64,000 bases of DNA, from positions 16,052,092 to 16,116,091 of the forward strand of contig OZ023190.1 of assembly GCA_963995505.1 (NCBI GenBank), given 5' to 3'. Origin of the DNA: Hypericum androsaemum. Taxonomy: Eukaryota; Streptophyta; Magnoliopsida; Malpighiales; Hypericaceae. Below, piece after piece: positions 43,218 to 55,864 of the stretch (positions within the stretch are counted from its first letter, which is position 1; every line of letters begins with the position of its first letter). The notes under the pieces are model-generated. The model was not told the origin of the DNA. It made no database searches and was given only the letters and a program-made list of their open reading frames with translations. The position numbers and the translations under genes are program-made.

Positions 43218-46200
43218 TCAGAAATCATAGTCAATGTCGGTTATATTCTGCGCTTCGGATTGCCTAACTAACTGTCCTTGCTCGTTGTAGAGGTCGAGAT
43301 TCTCGCACGGAGCAGGGAAGATGGTCCCTATTACTTGACCTTGGACAAAGGCGCACTGGAATATGTGCTTCTTCTTGTACGTCAGTCCCACGGACATATC
43401 CCTGAAAGTAATATTTCTTACAGGGATCTCTTCGCTGCCTTGGATGCGGACGGGGACACGAACACCTTGACCATGAACACCAATGAAGCTTATGTCCTTG
43501 ATGATTGGTAGAGCTTTTGGATCGTAACCATCGTCTGGATGTTCATTGTAGTCCGTCTTGATAACTATTCCAACTCGGACATTGTCCAATGTCAGATTCC
43601 GGTAGTTGATGTCCCGGACATATCCACCTCTTCCAGGGGCAGTCTTGATCCGAACTCCCCGCCTTGAGTTCCACACCAGAAGATTCTCCAAGGTGACATT
43701 CGATACGCCACCAGACATCTCGCTACCAATCGACACACCGGCACTGTTTCATATTCCAACCAACTAGAATCAGTTGCTGGCCAAATACTGGAAAGTTAGA
43801 GCTACAGCAAGCTAGAAACACTCATATACAGCTAAAATTTGAGGTTTCTTGTTACACATGGCTCACATAGAGCAGGTTCTCTATATGGTTCATACAACTT
43901 TTTAAACGGCTTCATAATAATGACCACACGAACAGAACTAAATAACTGGTTGCAGGATGGGCCAAATTAGCAAAAGAACGGCTTAGTCATGTGAAATATA
44001 CGTGACATACAAGCAAGCGAGTCAGGAACCCTAAATCTGATGATGGCAAGAAGCACTTGAAAATTTCAGTAAAGATTGCTAGATATAATTTACCTGACCA
44101 TAGATTGAACGGCAACATTACGGATCAAAATATTAGCAGAAGGGTGACCATAAGAAATTCCATATTGATCCCATCCACTCTTTATTGCAATCCCATCATC
44201 CCCCACACTAATGTAACAGTCTTCAATAACCACATCTTCGGAGGAATCTGTTTACACCATGTAACCAACGAAAAATGGTCAAAATCAGCAAGGACAGAAG
44301 GGATCTATTCACATAGTTCTATACAGTTCCAGCCGAAATGAGTTCCAGCAGGTTGAGATGAAGAGAAAGTATTGGTGATTGTCGAGAGATTGGACATCCG
44401 AACGAGCTTATCAAAATTAATTTCAAGCTAGATAATTTAACATCAATTATAATGTGCTAAAACCATGCAAATTTTTTTCGGAAAACCAAAGGTCACTGCA
44501 GCGACAAAATTGTGAGCAATTTGTTTTACAAGATCACTACGGTAATATTCGAATAAAAACAAAATTTTCTAAGCAGAAGTGTCACGTCTATCATCTTCTG
44601 CTTCATTTCTCTTGGTTTTCTATGAGAGGTGTCACCAGGTAATAGCAGCTAGGAATATCGAAAAAGATTATTCATTGGAGACCACAGTTGATTTTTTGAG
44701 AGAAACACTAACCTGGATCAATTCCATCCGTGTTTGGGGCTTCAAATATGGGATTCAGAATAGTTACATTTCTGATTGTCACATTTTTGCAATCATAGGG
44801 ATGCAGGGTCCAAAATGGAGAATCACGCAATGTGATGTTGGCAATGAGAATATCACTCGACCACATTATTTGGACAAGGGGACCTCTAGTATGGTTGAGA
44901 AGCTTTTGTCTATACTTCTTCCACCATGCTTTACCCTGTCCATCTATAGTACCGTTGTATCCTGTTTGTAGACAGAAAGGCAGGAAGTTAGAAAAAAAGG
45001 GGCTGCAATTCACTCGAGGAGACACACAACCTCAACTTTCAAAAGGAAGAAAACCATAAGCAAGGTCTACTTTGAAAACAACATAAAAATCCTAAAGTAT
45101 AAAACTGATTCCTAAGTGCAGTTTCATGACCGCAAAATAAGGTATGGTTCTCCAAATAGTTTATTTTGCAGGTTGGAGGATCTGATTGCTCCATGAATGC
45201 CTACCAGCATGCTAAACTACAATGAACAAAGATCAAACTTTTACCTGCTGGTGGTTCTAGCACTCGATGTTCTTTCACTAAAAAAAAGATGAAATTCTCA
45301 CTTCAGAACTTCCTCTAAAGATGGAGGACACTTACTGTAAAGGAAAATGCAAAAACTATTGCCACCGTAATCGAGAAATCTATGGTTCTACAGACATTTA
45401 TCAACCAAAAATACATATAAGTGTTCATGAGCAGCTTGTGCTCCCCTGCGAGATGGAGGTAATCCATTCTATAGAAGTCATTTTGACTTTGAAAGCTTAA
45501 ACCTAAATACAAGGTCATTCTGAAATTATCAACAAGTTAAAGCTGACTCACCTGTTATAACAACATCTTTGAGATTTTGACCATGGATTAAACTGCTATA
45601 GCGAGGTCCATCATGCTCCCTTCCAACACCATACGAGGGCAACGGAGGCAACAGTGGCCAATACTTCTCATCCTGAAAATTCAAAGAATTGAAAGTATAA
45701 GCGATGAGCCAGGGATTTAAGCTACGAAAAATTGGCTATCAGAAAGAAAATAAAAAAGGTAAACCAACAAGGTTTTAAGTCATTTCTCCACAACAACTGG
45801 GTTGTGTGGCCAAAAGCAACATACAGGACATCTAAAGTGAATAAAACAAACCACCAACAAAAGCAAAGACAATTATTGCCTAGCCATCCAAAGTGCATTT
45901 TATGTCCCTAAGATAAATATTGCTTACCCAACATTCAATAAGCAATGATAAGTCAGCCCGATTCAAAGGTAAACCAAGGATGTATGACTTCAGAATATCA
46001 AGTACTTCCAACTTAAACATGTCGGCCCCACTCTGTTAGCCACAATTAACCACCTCATACACATGGTAAGCTCTTCATTATACAAAGCTAACTACCACCA
46101 TACCAAGCTCTGGAGATCATAAAGTTACTATAATGTGCAATGATCCAAATTCACTGAAGTCATTGCAAGGCTCATGGATGACAACCAAACCCTATCCTAT

Positions 46201-47113
46201 GCGACTGGAAGAACCTTGGTCCATACCTTTGCACCTCAAAGCTAGCGAGTCGCCATCATGGAACAATATGCTTAACAGAATTCACATACCAAATCAAGCA
46301 ACTTTTTCTAGATAGAGACAAAAGATGATTTCGTCAATCTGCCAATAAAACGTAACAAGGATCAACAAATCTAGGGAATCATCGTCACGAACGTGTGCAA
46401 CTTCGACAACCCTGTTGAAAGTTCGACTATCGTTCCTCGACAATTGCACGCAATGCTATATGATACCAGCACATCCTTTCTCAGCTGGCACATTTGCAAA
46501 GCTCCCTTCTTCCCTCCCCTTACACCGATGTCCATTTAGCAAAATCACACTCCAAAAAATCCTCGAGATATCTCTCAACTTTACGTATTGGGTTCAAACA
46601 AAGCCCTCAACTTAAAGAAAAGTGACAGATACCTCACGATTGCCAAAAATCCTCAACCTAATCGAAGTAAACCAAGCTTGAGCTTTGAGATGGGCAGGAA
46701 TCACCCCGGAAACTCACCTCAATCCCCAGAATAACGGCGCCCTCGGCGAGGAAGAGCGTCAAATGGCTCGTCAGGTTAAACGGCGCCGTCAGCCACCTCC
46801 CGGGCCCCACATTCAGCTGGGCCCCGCCCCGCTTCCCGTACTTGGAGATCGCCAGCATCGCCTTCTCGAAGGCCTCCGTGTTGACCGTGGACCCGTCGCC
46901 GACCCCGCCGAAGTCCGTCAGGTTGAACGCCACCGGCCTGAGCCTCGGCGCAGGCACCACCATCGGCGACCGCCACAGGACGGCGAGTCCCCCGCCGGCG
47001 ATCACGTTCTGCTGCCAGAGGAAGACGGAGAAGAGGGCGGCGGTCCACAGAACGGTGAAGACGGTCTTGTGGGAGTAGACGAACGCCGGGACCCACCGCC
47101 CCAGGTCGAGCAT
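43218..47113 (-). CDS. Polygalacturonase-like glycoside hydrolase family 28, membrane-anchored
   Basis: Five exons: 47113-46718, 45672-45552, 44961-44713, 44247-44094, 43743-43218; 481 residues, all junctions GT/AG and in phase. GH28 enzymes hydrolyse pectin (alpha-1,4-galacturonan) in the cell wall. A single hydrophobic segment at about 17-33 is followed by FNLTDFGGVGDGSTVNTEAF, the start of the pectin-lyase-fold helix. Active-site motifs: NTDGIDPD (249-256), GDDG (271-274), GHP (289-291) where the textbook enzyme has GHG, and RIK (338-340) for substrate binding. The changed third motif is usual in the plant clade without a propeptide. The first exon is strongly GC-rich, so long false ORFs appear on the other strand. 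Its 3' half lies in unit B; the promoter is not duplicated. Confidence 0.94.
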
Positions 47114-48394
47114 TGCGAACGGCGATTAAAGCTGGCAACTTTACACCAAAAGTTTCCGCCTTTAAGGAGTTGAAGCGACTCTCGTGCTTCCTGGGTCAAG
47201 TGGGGGGATTGGGTGGGGATTTGGTGAGGTGTTGGTGATGAGGTGAGGGCTTGGGATTGGGATTGGGGAAGAAGGTGATCGATTGCTTTCGAGTACCTTT
47301 CAAGGCAAGGTTAGTGTGTAGGTGTAACTGTGCTCCTCACGCAGACGAGGACTTCTTGTCTTGTCTGTTGCTTTGGGTTATCGAGTTTAACAGTATAATT
47401 TCTCTCTCCTGTTTTAGAAACTCCATCGGATTTGTCTACCCTTTCTTTGGGTTAGTACTAATTCGGGATGGCTACTAATAATGATACAATATATGATTAG
47501 TAATGATACATCATGAGGTAATAATTATGGATGTAATAATGATACAACGATGCAACATGTGATATATGACATTTTTGTAATTTTGTATGTAAAAACATAT
47601 GTTATATTATTATTAGTCTCAGTTGCATTATTGTTAGTTGTGTATTGTACTATTATCTGACGTCAAATACAAGTAGATATCGCATGTTGCACATTGTATA
47701 ATATAGTTGTACTATTGTTAACCGCATTTATACCATTGTTAGTCATATATAGTACTATTATTAGTCACCAAGGAGGCACGATAGCACTCGATCCGGACTC
47801 ATAAACGAGATATCAAGTAGTATAAATTGTGTATTGAATTATTTAACATGACTAAACAATTAACACTTTCCGATCAATAATGACATGTCATTCAATGAAC
47901 TTATCATTTAATATGTTGATTTGACATTAATTATTTCAAAAAAAAACTGTTTTTTGTGAGACAAAATAACAAATCCAGAACTGACCCAAATTCGTTTTCC
48001 TGATATGGGTTAATTAGTGGATCAGGCTATAGACCCTGAATTGCTAATCCAAATGCCAGGCCCAATTACCTGAAGGACCAAGCTGAATGGGCTCTGGTGA
48101 AAAAACGGGATTTCATATTATATGAGAAAAAAAAATTCCAGGAAATTCTTTCTGAAGATTAAAATCTTGGAAACCGGCAAAACGGAAAAAAATTTACTTG
48201 GTTGTTGCTTATAGTAGAAGATAGAAAGCCAACCCGATGTTCTGTCTCTAAGACATTTACGTGTCAATTTTTCATTGGTCGTACAAAGTTATTTTTTGGG
48301 TGCTTTTGTTGGTTTCCTGGAGATCCTAAGAACACAAGCGTCCAAGTTTAGGATAAGCCCAGCAAGCCACTGAAGTGTACAACAACTTGTGAAG
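47114..48394. other. Intergenic: divergent promoters of the polygalacturonase and LHCA5 genes
   Basis: The stretch 47465-47770 is degenerate low-complexity sequence rich in TATTATTAGT/AATGATAC. No ORF or element boundary supported. Confidence 0.6.
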
Positions 48395-50026
48395 ATGGGT
48401 TGCTCTTCCATGGCTCTAAGCATTGCCTCTTCTTCAGCGTCTGGCTTCTCAGCTAGGACAAGGTATACATCATAGTACTATTACTTTGACATGCATCCTT
48501 ATGATCACCTATGTCTGTTTGATTCTCGCCGGGATTATCACATCACTAGTTACGTGTCTGTTTGTTTGAACATGAAGATTGTAATATACTATCAAAACCA
48601 ATTACTCATACAAAACCCGTGGCCCATTGTTGCAAGTGATTGACATATCCTAATGCGAGGCTTGCTAGGTTGTGATTTCTAGTTAAACTTGACATGATTT
48701 AGCGCGGGCCACGTAGTTCGGACTTTTTTTTTTTAGGTTGTCAGGAAACAGCAATGTGCATGGAAGATGTGTTGTAGGAAATTCAGTAACATGCAAGCTG
48801 AGGGACGTTGGAGTGAAGGGGGGAAAAGGAGTTTCAAGTGTCTGTGAGCCGCTTCCTCCTGATAGGCCTTTGTGGTTCCCTGGTAGTTCTCCTCCAGAAT
48901 GGCTTGACGGAAGGTAGAGGAACTCAAAACTTTTGCTTTCGAAGTTAAATTCTGTGCAAACTTTGGCCGATGGACTTTGTTTGAGTGGCAGTGTTGAGAA
49001 TCCCGCAATTGATTGTGGTGTACTACTATTGGCCTTGTTTATAAGTTAAATAACTTCAGCATCCCATTGACGGTTCGGAGTTGGATACGGAGAATCTAGG
49101 ATGGACTAATTGTGATTTTGATCCGACCGAATTGATTGAATTGGTGTTATAGTGATTGGTAGGTTGATTTCAGATATACAGTGATGAATTACTTGCAAAG
49201 AAAACTTGTTTGCAGCATGAACTTGACTCTTTTTTTTTTCCTTTCTTTACTTAGCCTTCCTGGAGATTTTGGCTTTGATCCGCTCGGTTTAGGTACGCAC
49301 CTCTCTTTGAACTAGACCACAAATTCAGGTTGCTTGGAAGAATTACATGAACGATTAACCTCGTCATTCCTGACATTTGTAATAAACTCGGATCGCAGGT
49401 TCTGATCCGGAGTTGCTCCAGTGGTTTGCACAAGCTGAGCTGATGCATTCCAGGTGGGCAATGCTTGCAGTTTCAGGCATTATTATTCCGGAATGGCTCG
49501 CAAGTCTCGGCATCATCGAGGACTTCAACTGGTTCGACGCAGGCTCGCGAGAGTACTTCGCCGATCCCACAACCTTGTTCGTTGTTCAGATGGCCTTGAT
49601 GGGTTGGGTGGAGGGAAGGAGGTGGGCTGATTTAATCAAGCCAGGATGTGTTGACATTGAGCCTAAGCTCCCCCACAAGACCAACCCGGTTCCTGATGTT
49701 GGTTACCCTGGTGGCCTCTGGTTCGATCCTTGGATGTGGGGGAGAGGGTCACCGGAGCCTGTCATGGAACTGAGGACCAAGGAGATCAAGAATGGCCGCC
49801 TTGCGATGCTAGCCTTCGTCGGTTTCGTTTTTCAGGCTATCTATACCGGAGATGGTCCGATCGAAAACTTGGCAGCTCACATGGCTGATCCTGGCCACTG
49901 CAACATATTCTCTGTAAATGATCAATCCATACCTTTCTGATTATTTGATCACATTGATAAAGCTCACTCTGAAACACTAGTACTAATTGGTTGCACCTTT
50001 TAATGCAGGCCTTTTCAGGTAACTAA
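48395..50026 (+). CDS. LHCA5: Photosystem I chlorophyll a/b-binding protein LHCA5
   Basis: Exons 48395-48462, 48737-48913, 49255-49292, 49399-49913, 50009-50026; 271 residues. It is nuclear-encoded, with a serine-rich N-terminal transit peptide (MGCSSMALSIASSSASGFSA), and acts in the thylakoid. LHCA5 is a low-abundance antenna that helps link photosystem I to the NDH complex. The mature part begins near [20 protein letters not shown]. Helix one holds E108, H111, R113 (AELMHSRWAM) and helix three E223, N226, R228 (EIKNGRLAM), the chlorophyll-ligating and ion-pair residues. His at 111 differs from the Asn of red-shifted LHCA3/LHCA4. A second in-frame Met (MALS) five codons in could be the true start. 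LHCA5 rather than LHCA2/6 is chosen from the GSREYFADPTTLF and PGHCNIFSAF segments. Confidence 0.88.
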
Positions 50027-50509
50027 AAGCAGAAGATCACAAGATTGGTAATGACAATGAGACATGGGATGACATGCCCTAACTAACTACCAAGATCTCT
50101 GTGCTTTATGAATCCTATATTTTGCTTTTAAATTTTCTTTTCAGTGTAATCACGGCTCGAATCTAAATTATACTAGTTAGTGAGTGAGTCGGATCACTAA
50201 TTGGTCCAGCTCATTCTAAAAGCACAGATAAATATGTCATATAAATAGCCGTTACGGGAACACCCATGTGGTTAAAAAACATTTAAGGGATTGGAGACCT
50301 CTCTTTTAGCCTATCAACCCCATAAAATCTCTTCCCTCTCCCATTTCCTCCCTAGTAGATTCTATTCTTGGATCACAAGGCACCTCTTGCCAAGCTCCAT
50401 CACCAATTCCCTCTCTTTCTCAAAATCCATAAACAACAGAGTTTGACCATATCATAACACAAGTCGAGCAGCGGCTGCTCGACTTGCCAATCTCCAACCC
50501 GGCTTGGAA

Positions 50510-51433
50510 ATGGCCGCTGTTCGATTGGCCTTTGCGCTCTTCCTCGACATCAACCTCCGGGTGTCCTTTTCGATATCCGACAATGAGGCCCTCATGAAGC
50601 TGAAGGGTTCCATATACAATGCAGGTCTGTTAAGTTCACGGACGTCAGGATCCTCACCTTGCAAGACCAGGTGGGTGGGTTGGTGTCATCTGCATTGATG
50701 GGGTCGTCACGGGCCTGCACATCCAAGGTTTAGGCCTCTCCGGAACGATCAACATCGAGGCATTGCAGGAGCTTCGCGGTTTGAGGACCTCGTTAACAAC
50801 TCGTTTACGGGGCCTATTCCGGAGTTCAACAAGCTTGGAGCATTAAAATCCCTCCTGTTGTCCCGGCAACAAGTTCTCCGGAGATGTTCCTTGCGATTTC
50901 TTCTCTACAATGTCGTCCCTGAAGAAGGTTTGGCTATCTAGCAACAGCTTCGCCGGGCCAATTCCCGATTGGTTGATGTCGATGCCTCATCTAATGGAAA
51001 TTCACCTGGAAGACGACCAATTCTTGGGGAATATCCCTGCATTGAAGGAGCCTAAGCTGGTAACCTCCCTGGACTTGTCCGAGAACAACTTGGAAGGCCA
51101 GATCCCCGCGAGCTATTCGAAATTTCCCGCCTCTTCGTTCCAGGGAAACGAGAACCTGAAGGCAGTTTGCTTTACATCTTGCACGGTACACAAATGCTAT
51201 TGCTTTGCTTCAGGAATCTATTAAGCCAATTCCGAAATTTCCTCAGAACCTAACCAGTATCATGTTCATCTTCAGGTGATGGCGGAATCAGCCAACGCTG
51301 AGCTAATGTGGCCGATCCGGCTGAAGATAATCCAAGGGATTGCGAGAGCTAATCTTCACTAGGAGTACTCAAACTACACCCTCCCCCCCACGGGAACCTC
51401 AAGTCCAGCTACGTTCTTCTAAGTTCCGGCTAC
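50510..51433 (+). pseudogene. Pollen receptor-like kinase (PRK-type LRR kinase) pseudogene
   Basis: Starts like a PRK with a signal-like hydrophobic N-terminus and SDNEALMKLKGSIYN. After CKTRWVG the frame is lost; it resumes with CIDGVVTGLHIQGLGLSGTI and is lost again after LRGLRT. It resumes at about 50870 for the LRRs (FSTMSSLKKVWLSSNSFAGP, MPHLMEIHLEDDQF, TSLDLSENNLEGQIP) and FPASSFQGNENL. The transmembrane segment and kinase N-lobe are missing; a scrap of kinase reads MWPIRLKIIQGIARA and LPHGNLKSSYVLL. Several frameshifts plus a large deletion rule out function. Confidence 0.88.
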
Positions 51434-51778
51434 CATCCAATTAGTCGATGCACTGTATATTCAAACAAACAAAGTGTATTTAACTCGAAAATTAATCCGC
51501 TGCCAAAATAATTCTAAAGATATACATACATATGTGTCCTTGAATTGATATCTTTCGCAAGAATAGGTGCACCTTGGAAAAAATTCGTCATGGGCAGCTG
51601 CAGTGACACGTGGACACCGGCAAACACCGCAACGTGGATAAACCGACACCCAGAACCCTTCTTCAACCTTCAAATATTAATAAAACCCACCCAGAACCCA
51701 AAAAATAAAAGAAAAACAAAAAAAATAAAAGGTAGTTACTTTGCCACTGTCCAAGGAAAGAGAGAAGCAGGGAGAGAG
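51434..51778. other. COQ9 promoter and 5' untranslated region
   Basis: Contains ACACGTGGAC at about 51607, a G-box-like site, and an A-rich stretch shortly before the start codon. No gene. Confidence 0.5.
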
Positions 51779-53431
51779 ATGTACAGAATCGGGGCGAGGC
51801 GGTTACTCTCCGCGGGAATCGGTGGGGCCCGCCGCCACGTCAGACTGCCGAACCCGGATACCGTTACGGGTCCGGGTCGTCTCCGCCTATACACCGCCCC
51901 TCCGCCCGCTCTCGATGTCGCTGCTAGCCCCGTGGCGGCCGCTAATTTGGACTTCCAAGCCCCTCCCACCGGCGGGTCGGAGTCGGCCACGTCATCATCC
52001 TCGTCGGAGGCTCGCCGGCGGGCGGCTCCCAGGGCCGAGTACCAGGAGGAGCAAGCCCGAGTCCTCCGCGCCTCCCTTCGGCACGTGGTATGGCTCGAGG
52101 ACCCCATCCGGAAGTTCCGATTTTTTTGTTGTACGGAAAATAACCAACTTTTTTTGGGAAATGGCAGTTGAGGTTGGGGTGGTGCGACGAGGCGATGACG
52201 GCCGGTGCGAGAGACGCGGGGGTATCCCCTTCCATTGTCGGAGCTTTCCCTCGAAAGGAAGCTGCACTCGTCGAGGTGCCCGAATTCGCTCTTCGTTGTC
52301 TTGGTTGATTGCATTGTTACCCGTTGTGTTAGCGAATTTATCGGCTTTATGCGAACCTTGTGCAGAATGTGATGGTCTCTGATACGGTTGGTTGTGATTG
52401 ATTGCAGTTTTTCATGGACGAGTGCCTTCAAAACCTTATCGATGTAATCGACTCCGGGGAGGGTTTACAGGACCTGGTGCCTAGCGAGCGCATCTCAAAA
52501 CTCGCGAGGACTCGCTTGGAGATGCAAGCGCCTTTTATTTCCAAGTGGCCCCAGGCCCTTAGCATCCAAGTAATCATTATTTTCGATCGTTACATTGGTG
52601 AATTGTTGATCATCAAGGTGTGTGTAGATGGGATGGGACTATTTTAAGTGTTTGTTTATGTTTTAAATTTCTTTTCTAGGCATATCCGTCGAATTTTCCA
52701 ATTAGTTTTAAGCAGCGAGCATTGCTGGTTGATGAGATCTGGCATGCTGCTGGTGAGTACGGGTCTGATATCGATTGGTATGTCAAGCGCACTGTTCTCG
52801 GAGGAATATACTCGGCGACTGAGATTTACATGCTGGCTGATAGTTCACCTGGTACTGCCTCCTCCTCTGGGCTTTTTTTTCGTTGCTGATGTTTTATGTT
52901 CCTTCCTTTGACAAACTATCTTTAAGTTAGTTGTCGTTTCTTGAGAGAATAATTGTTAAGTTTCTTGAGAGAAAGAGAAACCCACTTGAGTGCCAAGCGG
53001 GTTACGCATCTATCTCATCAAACTTACTGGTATCAACGAGCGTGATCAGTAATACCTCATCTTAGCTGAAAAGCAATTTTTATCCGTGTATTGCCTAGTC
53101 CATATGTTTTGTGTTAACTTCATATTGGATAAATGGATATGGGTTACTGATACTTATTTACATCTGTGTATCTGGCTCAATAGACTTCCAAGATACTTGG
53201 CGGTTCCTGGATGATAGAGTGAAAGATGCGTTTGATCTGAAGAAGTCTATGCAAGAGGTAGTCTCTTTCATTTCCTCTGTTTTAATTCAGGTTTCAATGC
53301 GGGTGATACTAAGTGAAGTGTTTTGATGTTTTCCGTTGTTACAGGCACAATATTTGGCTGAAGCTGTCGGCGCTGGACTCGGGAATTCGTTTCAAGGATT
53401 CGTGAAGAAGGTTTTTCAGAATCAGCGGTGA
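51779..53431 (+). CDS. COQ9: Ubiquinone biosynthesis protein COQ9, mitochondrial
   Basis: Exons 51779-52087, 52168-52275, 52408-52569, 52680-52851, 53184-53257, 53345-53431; 303 residues, phases consistent. COQ9 is a lipid-binding protein with a TetR-like fold that presents the quinone precursor to the hydroxylase COQ7 on the inner mitochondrial membrane. The arginine-rich N-terminus (MYRIGARRLLSAGIGGARRH) is a typical mitochondrial presequence. It is followed by an Ala/Ser-rich linker. The conserved body starts at VLRASLRHV and includes EAMTAGARDAGVSPSIVGAF (TetR-like helix-turn-helix remnant), ALLVDEIWHAAGEYGSDIDW and YVKRTVLGGIYSATEIYML, ending AVGAGLGNSFQGFVKKVFQ. Convergent with LSM1, 487 bp between stop codons. 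Confidence 0.93.
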
Positions 53432-53917
53432 ATTGTTTCCACGGACAATGGCTGGCTGGGACAACTCAACTTGTTCATCATTCACACGTACAAAGACACC
53501 CTTACCTTTCTTCAATTATGCGGCACTCCAGAATCCGACCTTTTTCTCCTTCCTGAGTTGGGCGTTCCTGTGGTGGTGGTGTAGTTGGTGAAGTTCCCGA
53601 ACAAAGTTTCTAATACGTACCTATGAGCAAACGCTGGTCCTATTCGTTGATTGTTTTGCTCTGAGCAATAAAAAGGTTATGGACTTTTCTGGTCTGCAAC
53701 TGGTTGGAGTTGTCTCCTTGTCTTTGTTCTGAATCAGCAGAATCCACTTTAAATAGTCAACAACAGTTTAAATTCATGATTATTGCATTGCATTCTCCTT
53801 TTGACTTTGGACTAGTGATAGAGCATGATATAATCTATAACCAATTCTTAGATTTATCACATCGCTAACACAATATGATTCCAAAGCATGACAGAGCCAA
53901 TAATATAGCAAGATCGG
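53432..53917. other. Convergent 3' region between COQ9 and LSM1
   Basis: Holds the 3' untranslated regions of both genes, including an AATAAA at about 53668 for COQ9. No ORF supported. Confidence 0.6.
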
Positions 53918-55236
53918 TTAATCAAAATCCAAAAACTCCATTCTTTTTCTCATTGTTCCTTTAAGATCTGAAGCTTCCCTCTCTGCCTTCTGAGCCTGAC
54001 AAAGCAAAACCATTCGAATTATTCCGGACGTAGAAAGATGAAAGCAAATATGCGCCTAAGATGAATAGTATGCCAGGTACAAGCCAGCAAGATTTGATCC
54101 AGAGGAACTTAGTTTCTCTAGTTCAAGCACCGGATGCCTTATAATCTAACTCATTAAGATGTCAAATCTTAAACTGACCTTAACAACGAAGAGTTCAAGG
54201 GCCCTTACGCTTTTTATCTCTTCTGACGAAACGTGCATCATATGGGATGGAAGCTCCTCTTTCTCCAATTCCTATATATAAAAAAAGAGCAGGTAAGTCT
54301 CATATCTTGGTGCAATTAAGTTAACGCACAGGATGTTGATGGTCGTACCAATTCTCCGATCAAAACCACATTCTCTCCACGAATTATGTACAGACCTAAA
54401 GGGATGTCACAGTAAAGATCACCAACAATTACTCGTTCACATGCACCTTCAAGAACAACATTTGCTGTGCATGAGAAATTAAACTTGCGTCAGATACAAC
54501 TAATGTTTAGTCCAAAATGTAATCACTCGACAGTCGTCGTCTACTATTCACATTAGCTCGAGTACCAAATTGGTCAAAGGATCGTAGCATGCCCAAGAGC
54601 TTCCTGCCGTCACGCAGCAACACTAGAAGCTTTTCTGCAATTAAGCAAGTGCATGCTCAGAAATGACAAAGCTCGTGAGCGAACGAACACTTCATTCATG
54701 TTTCAGCACTCTACTCTTGTCTAACCACAAGCCTCAAGTGGATGACAAAGTAGTATAGATGAAAGTAAGAACATTAAGCCAAAGAAGTGCAGGATCACAT
54801 AAATAGAAGAAGCAAGCGATCACCGAACGAACAGGCACAGTTGGAAGTGATAGGACCAAGACAAGTCTGAGCAGAGCAACAGTGAAGGGTTAAGAAGACA
54901 TCAAAATGGTTAAGCAGTTACGGAACCAAGCACGAACAAGCACCAACAGTGAAGATCGAAAGGACACAAACACACTCTTTTAAGACAGAGAACGGAAACA
55001 GATAAAAAAGGACATGAACCAAACCCAATTACGCAAGCATTTCTCCCTCCCTCCCTCCTTGACCTCACAACACAAGGAAAGACGGCGCCTTCGACCATCC
55101 ATGCATACATCCAGAAAAAAAAGTAAAAAAGAAACTCAAATTGAGAGGGGTATATCATATGCGAATAAATATTACTGTCGAGATAGCTAGCAAGCGAAGT
55201 GGAGAGGAAAGGATCATCTGGGCCAGCCCACGACAT
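53918..55236 (-). CDS. LSM1: Sm-like protein LSM1 (mRNA decapping activator)
   Basis: Exons 55236-55176, 54634-54566, 54464-54349, 54271-54209, 53995-53918; 128 residues, the length known for plant LSM1. LSM1 is the subunit that makes the cytoplasmic LSM1-7 ring distinct; the ring binds deadenylated mRNA and promotes decapping. Sequence begins MSWAGPDDPFLSTSLASYLD. Sm1 motif KLLVLLRDGRKLLGMLRSFD and ANVVLEGACERV; Sm2 motif GLYIIRGENVVLIGEL. The C-terminal extension typical of LSM1 ends AQKAEREASDLKGTMRKRME then FLDFD. The exon 4 donor is AGC|GTAAGG, giving K-S before the last exon, where the Arabidopsis protein has K-R as I recall it. Confidence 0.94.
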
Positions 55237-55864
55237 TGGAATTGAACTCCTTTATTCTAGTAGAGTATCGAACCAGCCCCAGTTGCATTTGGCTATACAA
55301 GATCCTCCATCCAACCTTTTCCTTGTCACCCACCGCTGCTTTCCAAGATGCTCGCTCGCTTTCCTCCTCGTACCTAACGACTAACAACTAAGAAGCAAAC
55401 CCAATAATAATTACCGACCAGAAAGGTGCGAAATTTAGGCGAGCAATGAGCATTTCTTTCTCGCTTGGAAGGCTGGCTGAAGGCTTGATGGGCCGGCCAC
55501 CTTCAGGCCCACTGATCCTTGTTTTTCCTTCAAAAGGGCCTTTCTTTTTTATCCTAGAGGGCTTCGTCTTCACTGAAGTTTTAAGCTTTGTCTCGATCAA
55601 TAAATAATTTTAAAACCGAGCGGAGGAGTGATCCAAAAATCTTCAATTTTCTGGTTCATCAGTCGGATCATCATCAGAATTTTATCTTTTTTATACTAAT
55701 AATTATTATAGAAAGTTAAATGAATTTGACTTAGCATAAAAATAATAAAATATCAAATAAGTTAAAATATTTACCAAATTTGGTACACAGTTTATCCAAA
55801 CTAAGTTTCAAATATTAATTTAACAAGTCTAGAAGATGATGATCCAAGTTTTCTTATTTGGCGT
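55237..55864. other. LSM1 upstream region
   Basis: Promoter and 5' untranslated region of LSM1; AT-rich beyond 55600. No ORF or element recognised. Confidence 0.55.

Larger units (their letters stand above)
39148..45235. repeat. Tandem duplication, unit B (close to ancestral form)
   Basis: About 6.1 kb, collinear with unit A but without its insertions. It ends within intron 2 of the intact polygalacturonase gene, after which no similarity to unit A remains. At the A/B junction (39140-39150) GAAATTTCG follows intron 2 sequence; the start of unit A (23095) also reads GGAAATTTCG, compatible with a break at short homology. Confidence 0.88.

Noticed and set aside
46685..47173. 162- and 120-codon ORFs overlapping polygalacturonase exon 1
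   Set aside because: Shadows of a GC-rich real exon; low-complexity Pro/Arg content.
51736..52431. 231-codon minus-strand ORF opposite COQ9
   Set aside because: Crosses COQ9 exons 1-2 and an intron; no similarity; compositional shadow.
54910..55236. 108-codon ORF starting with the LSM1 N-terminus as a complete gene
   Set aside because: After 20 codons it reads into intron 1; the conserved Sm motifs are in downstream exons.
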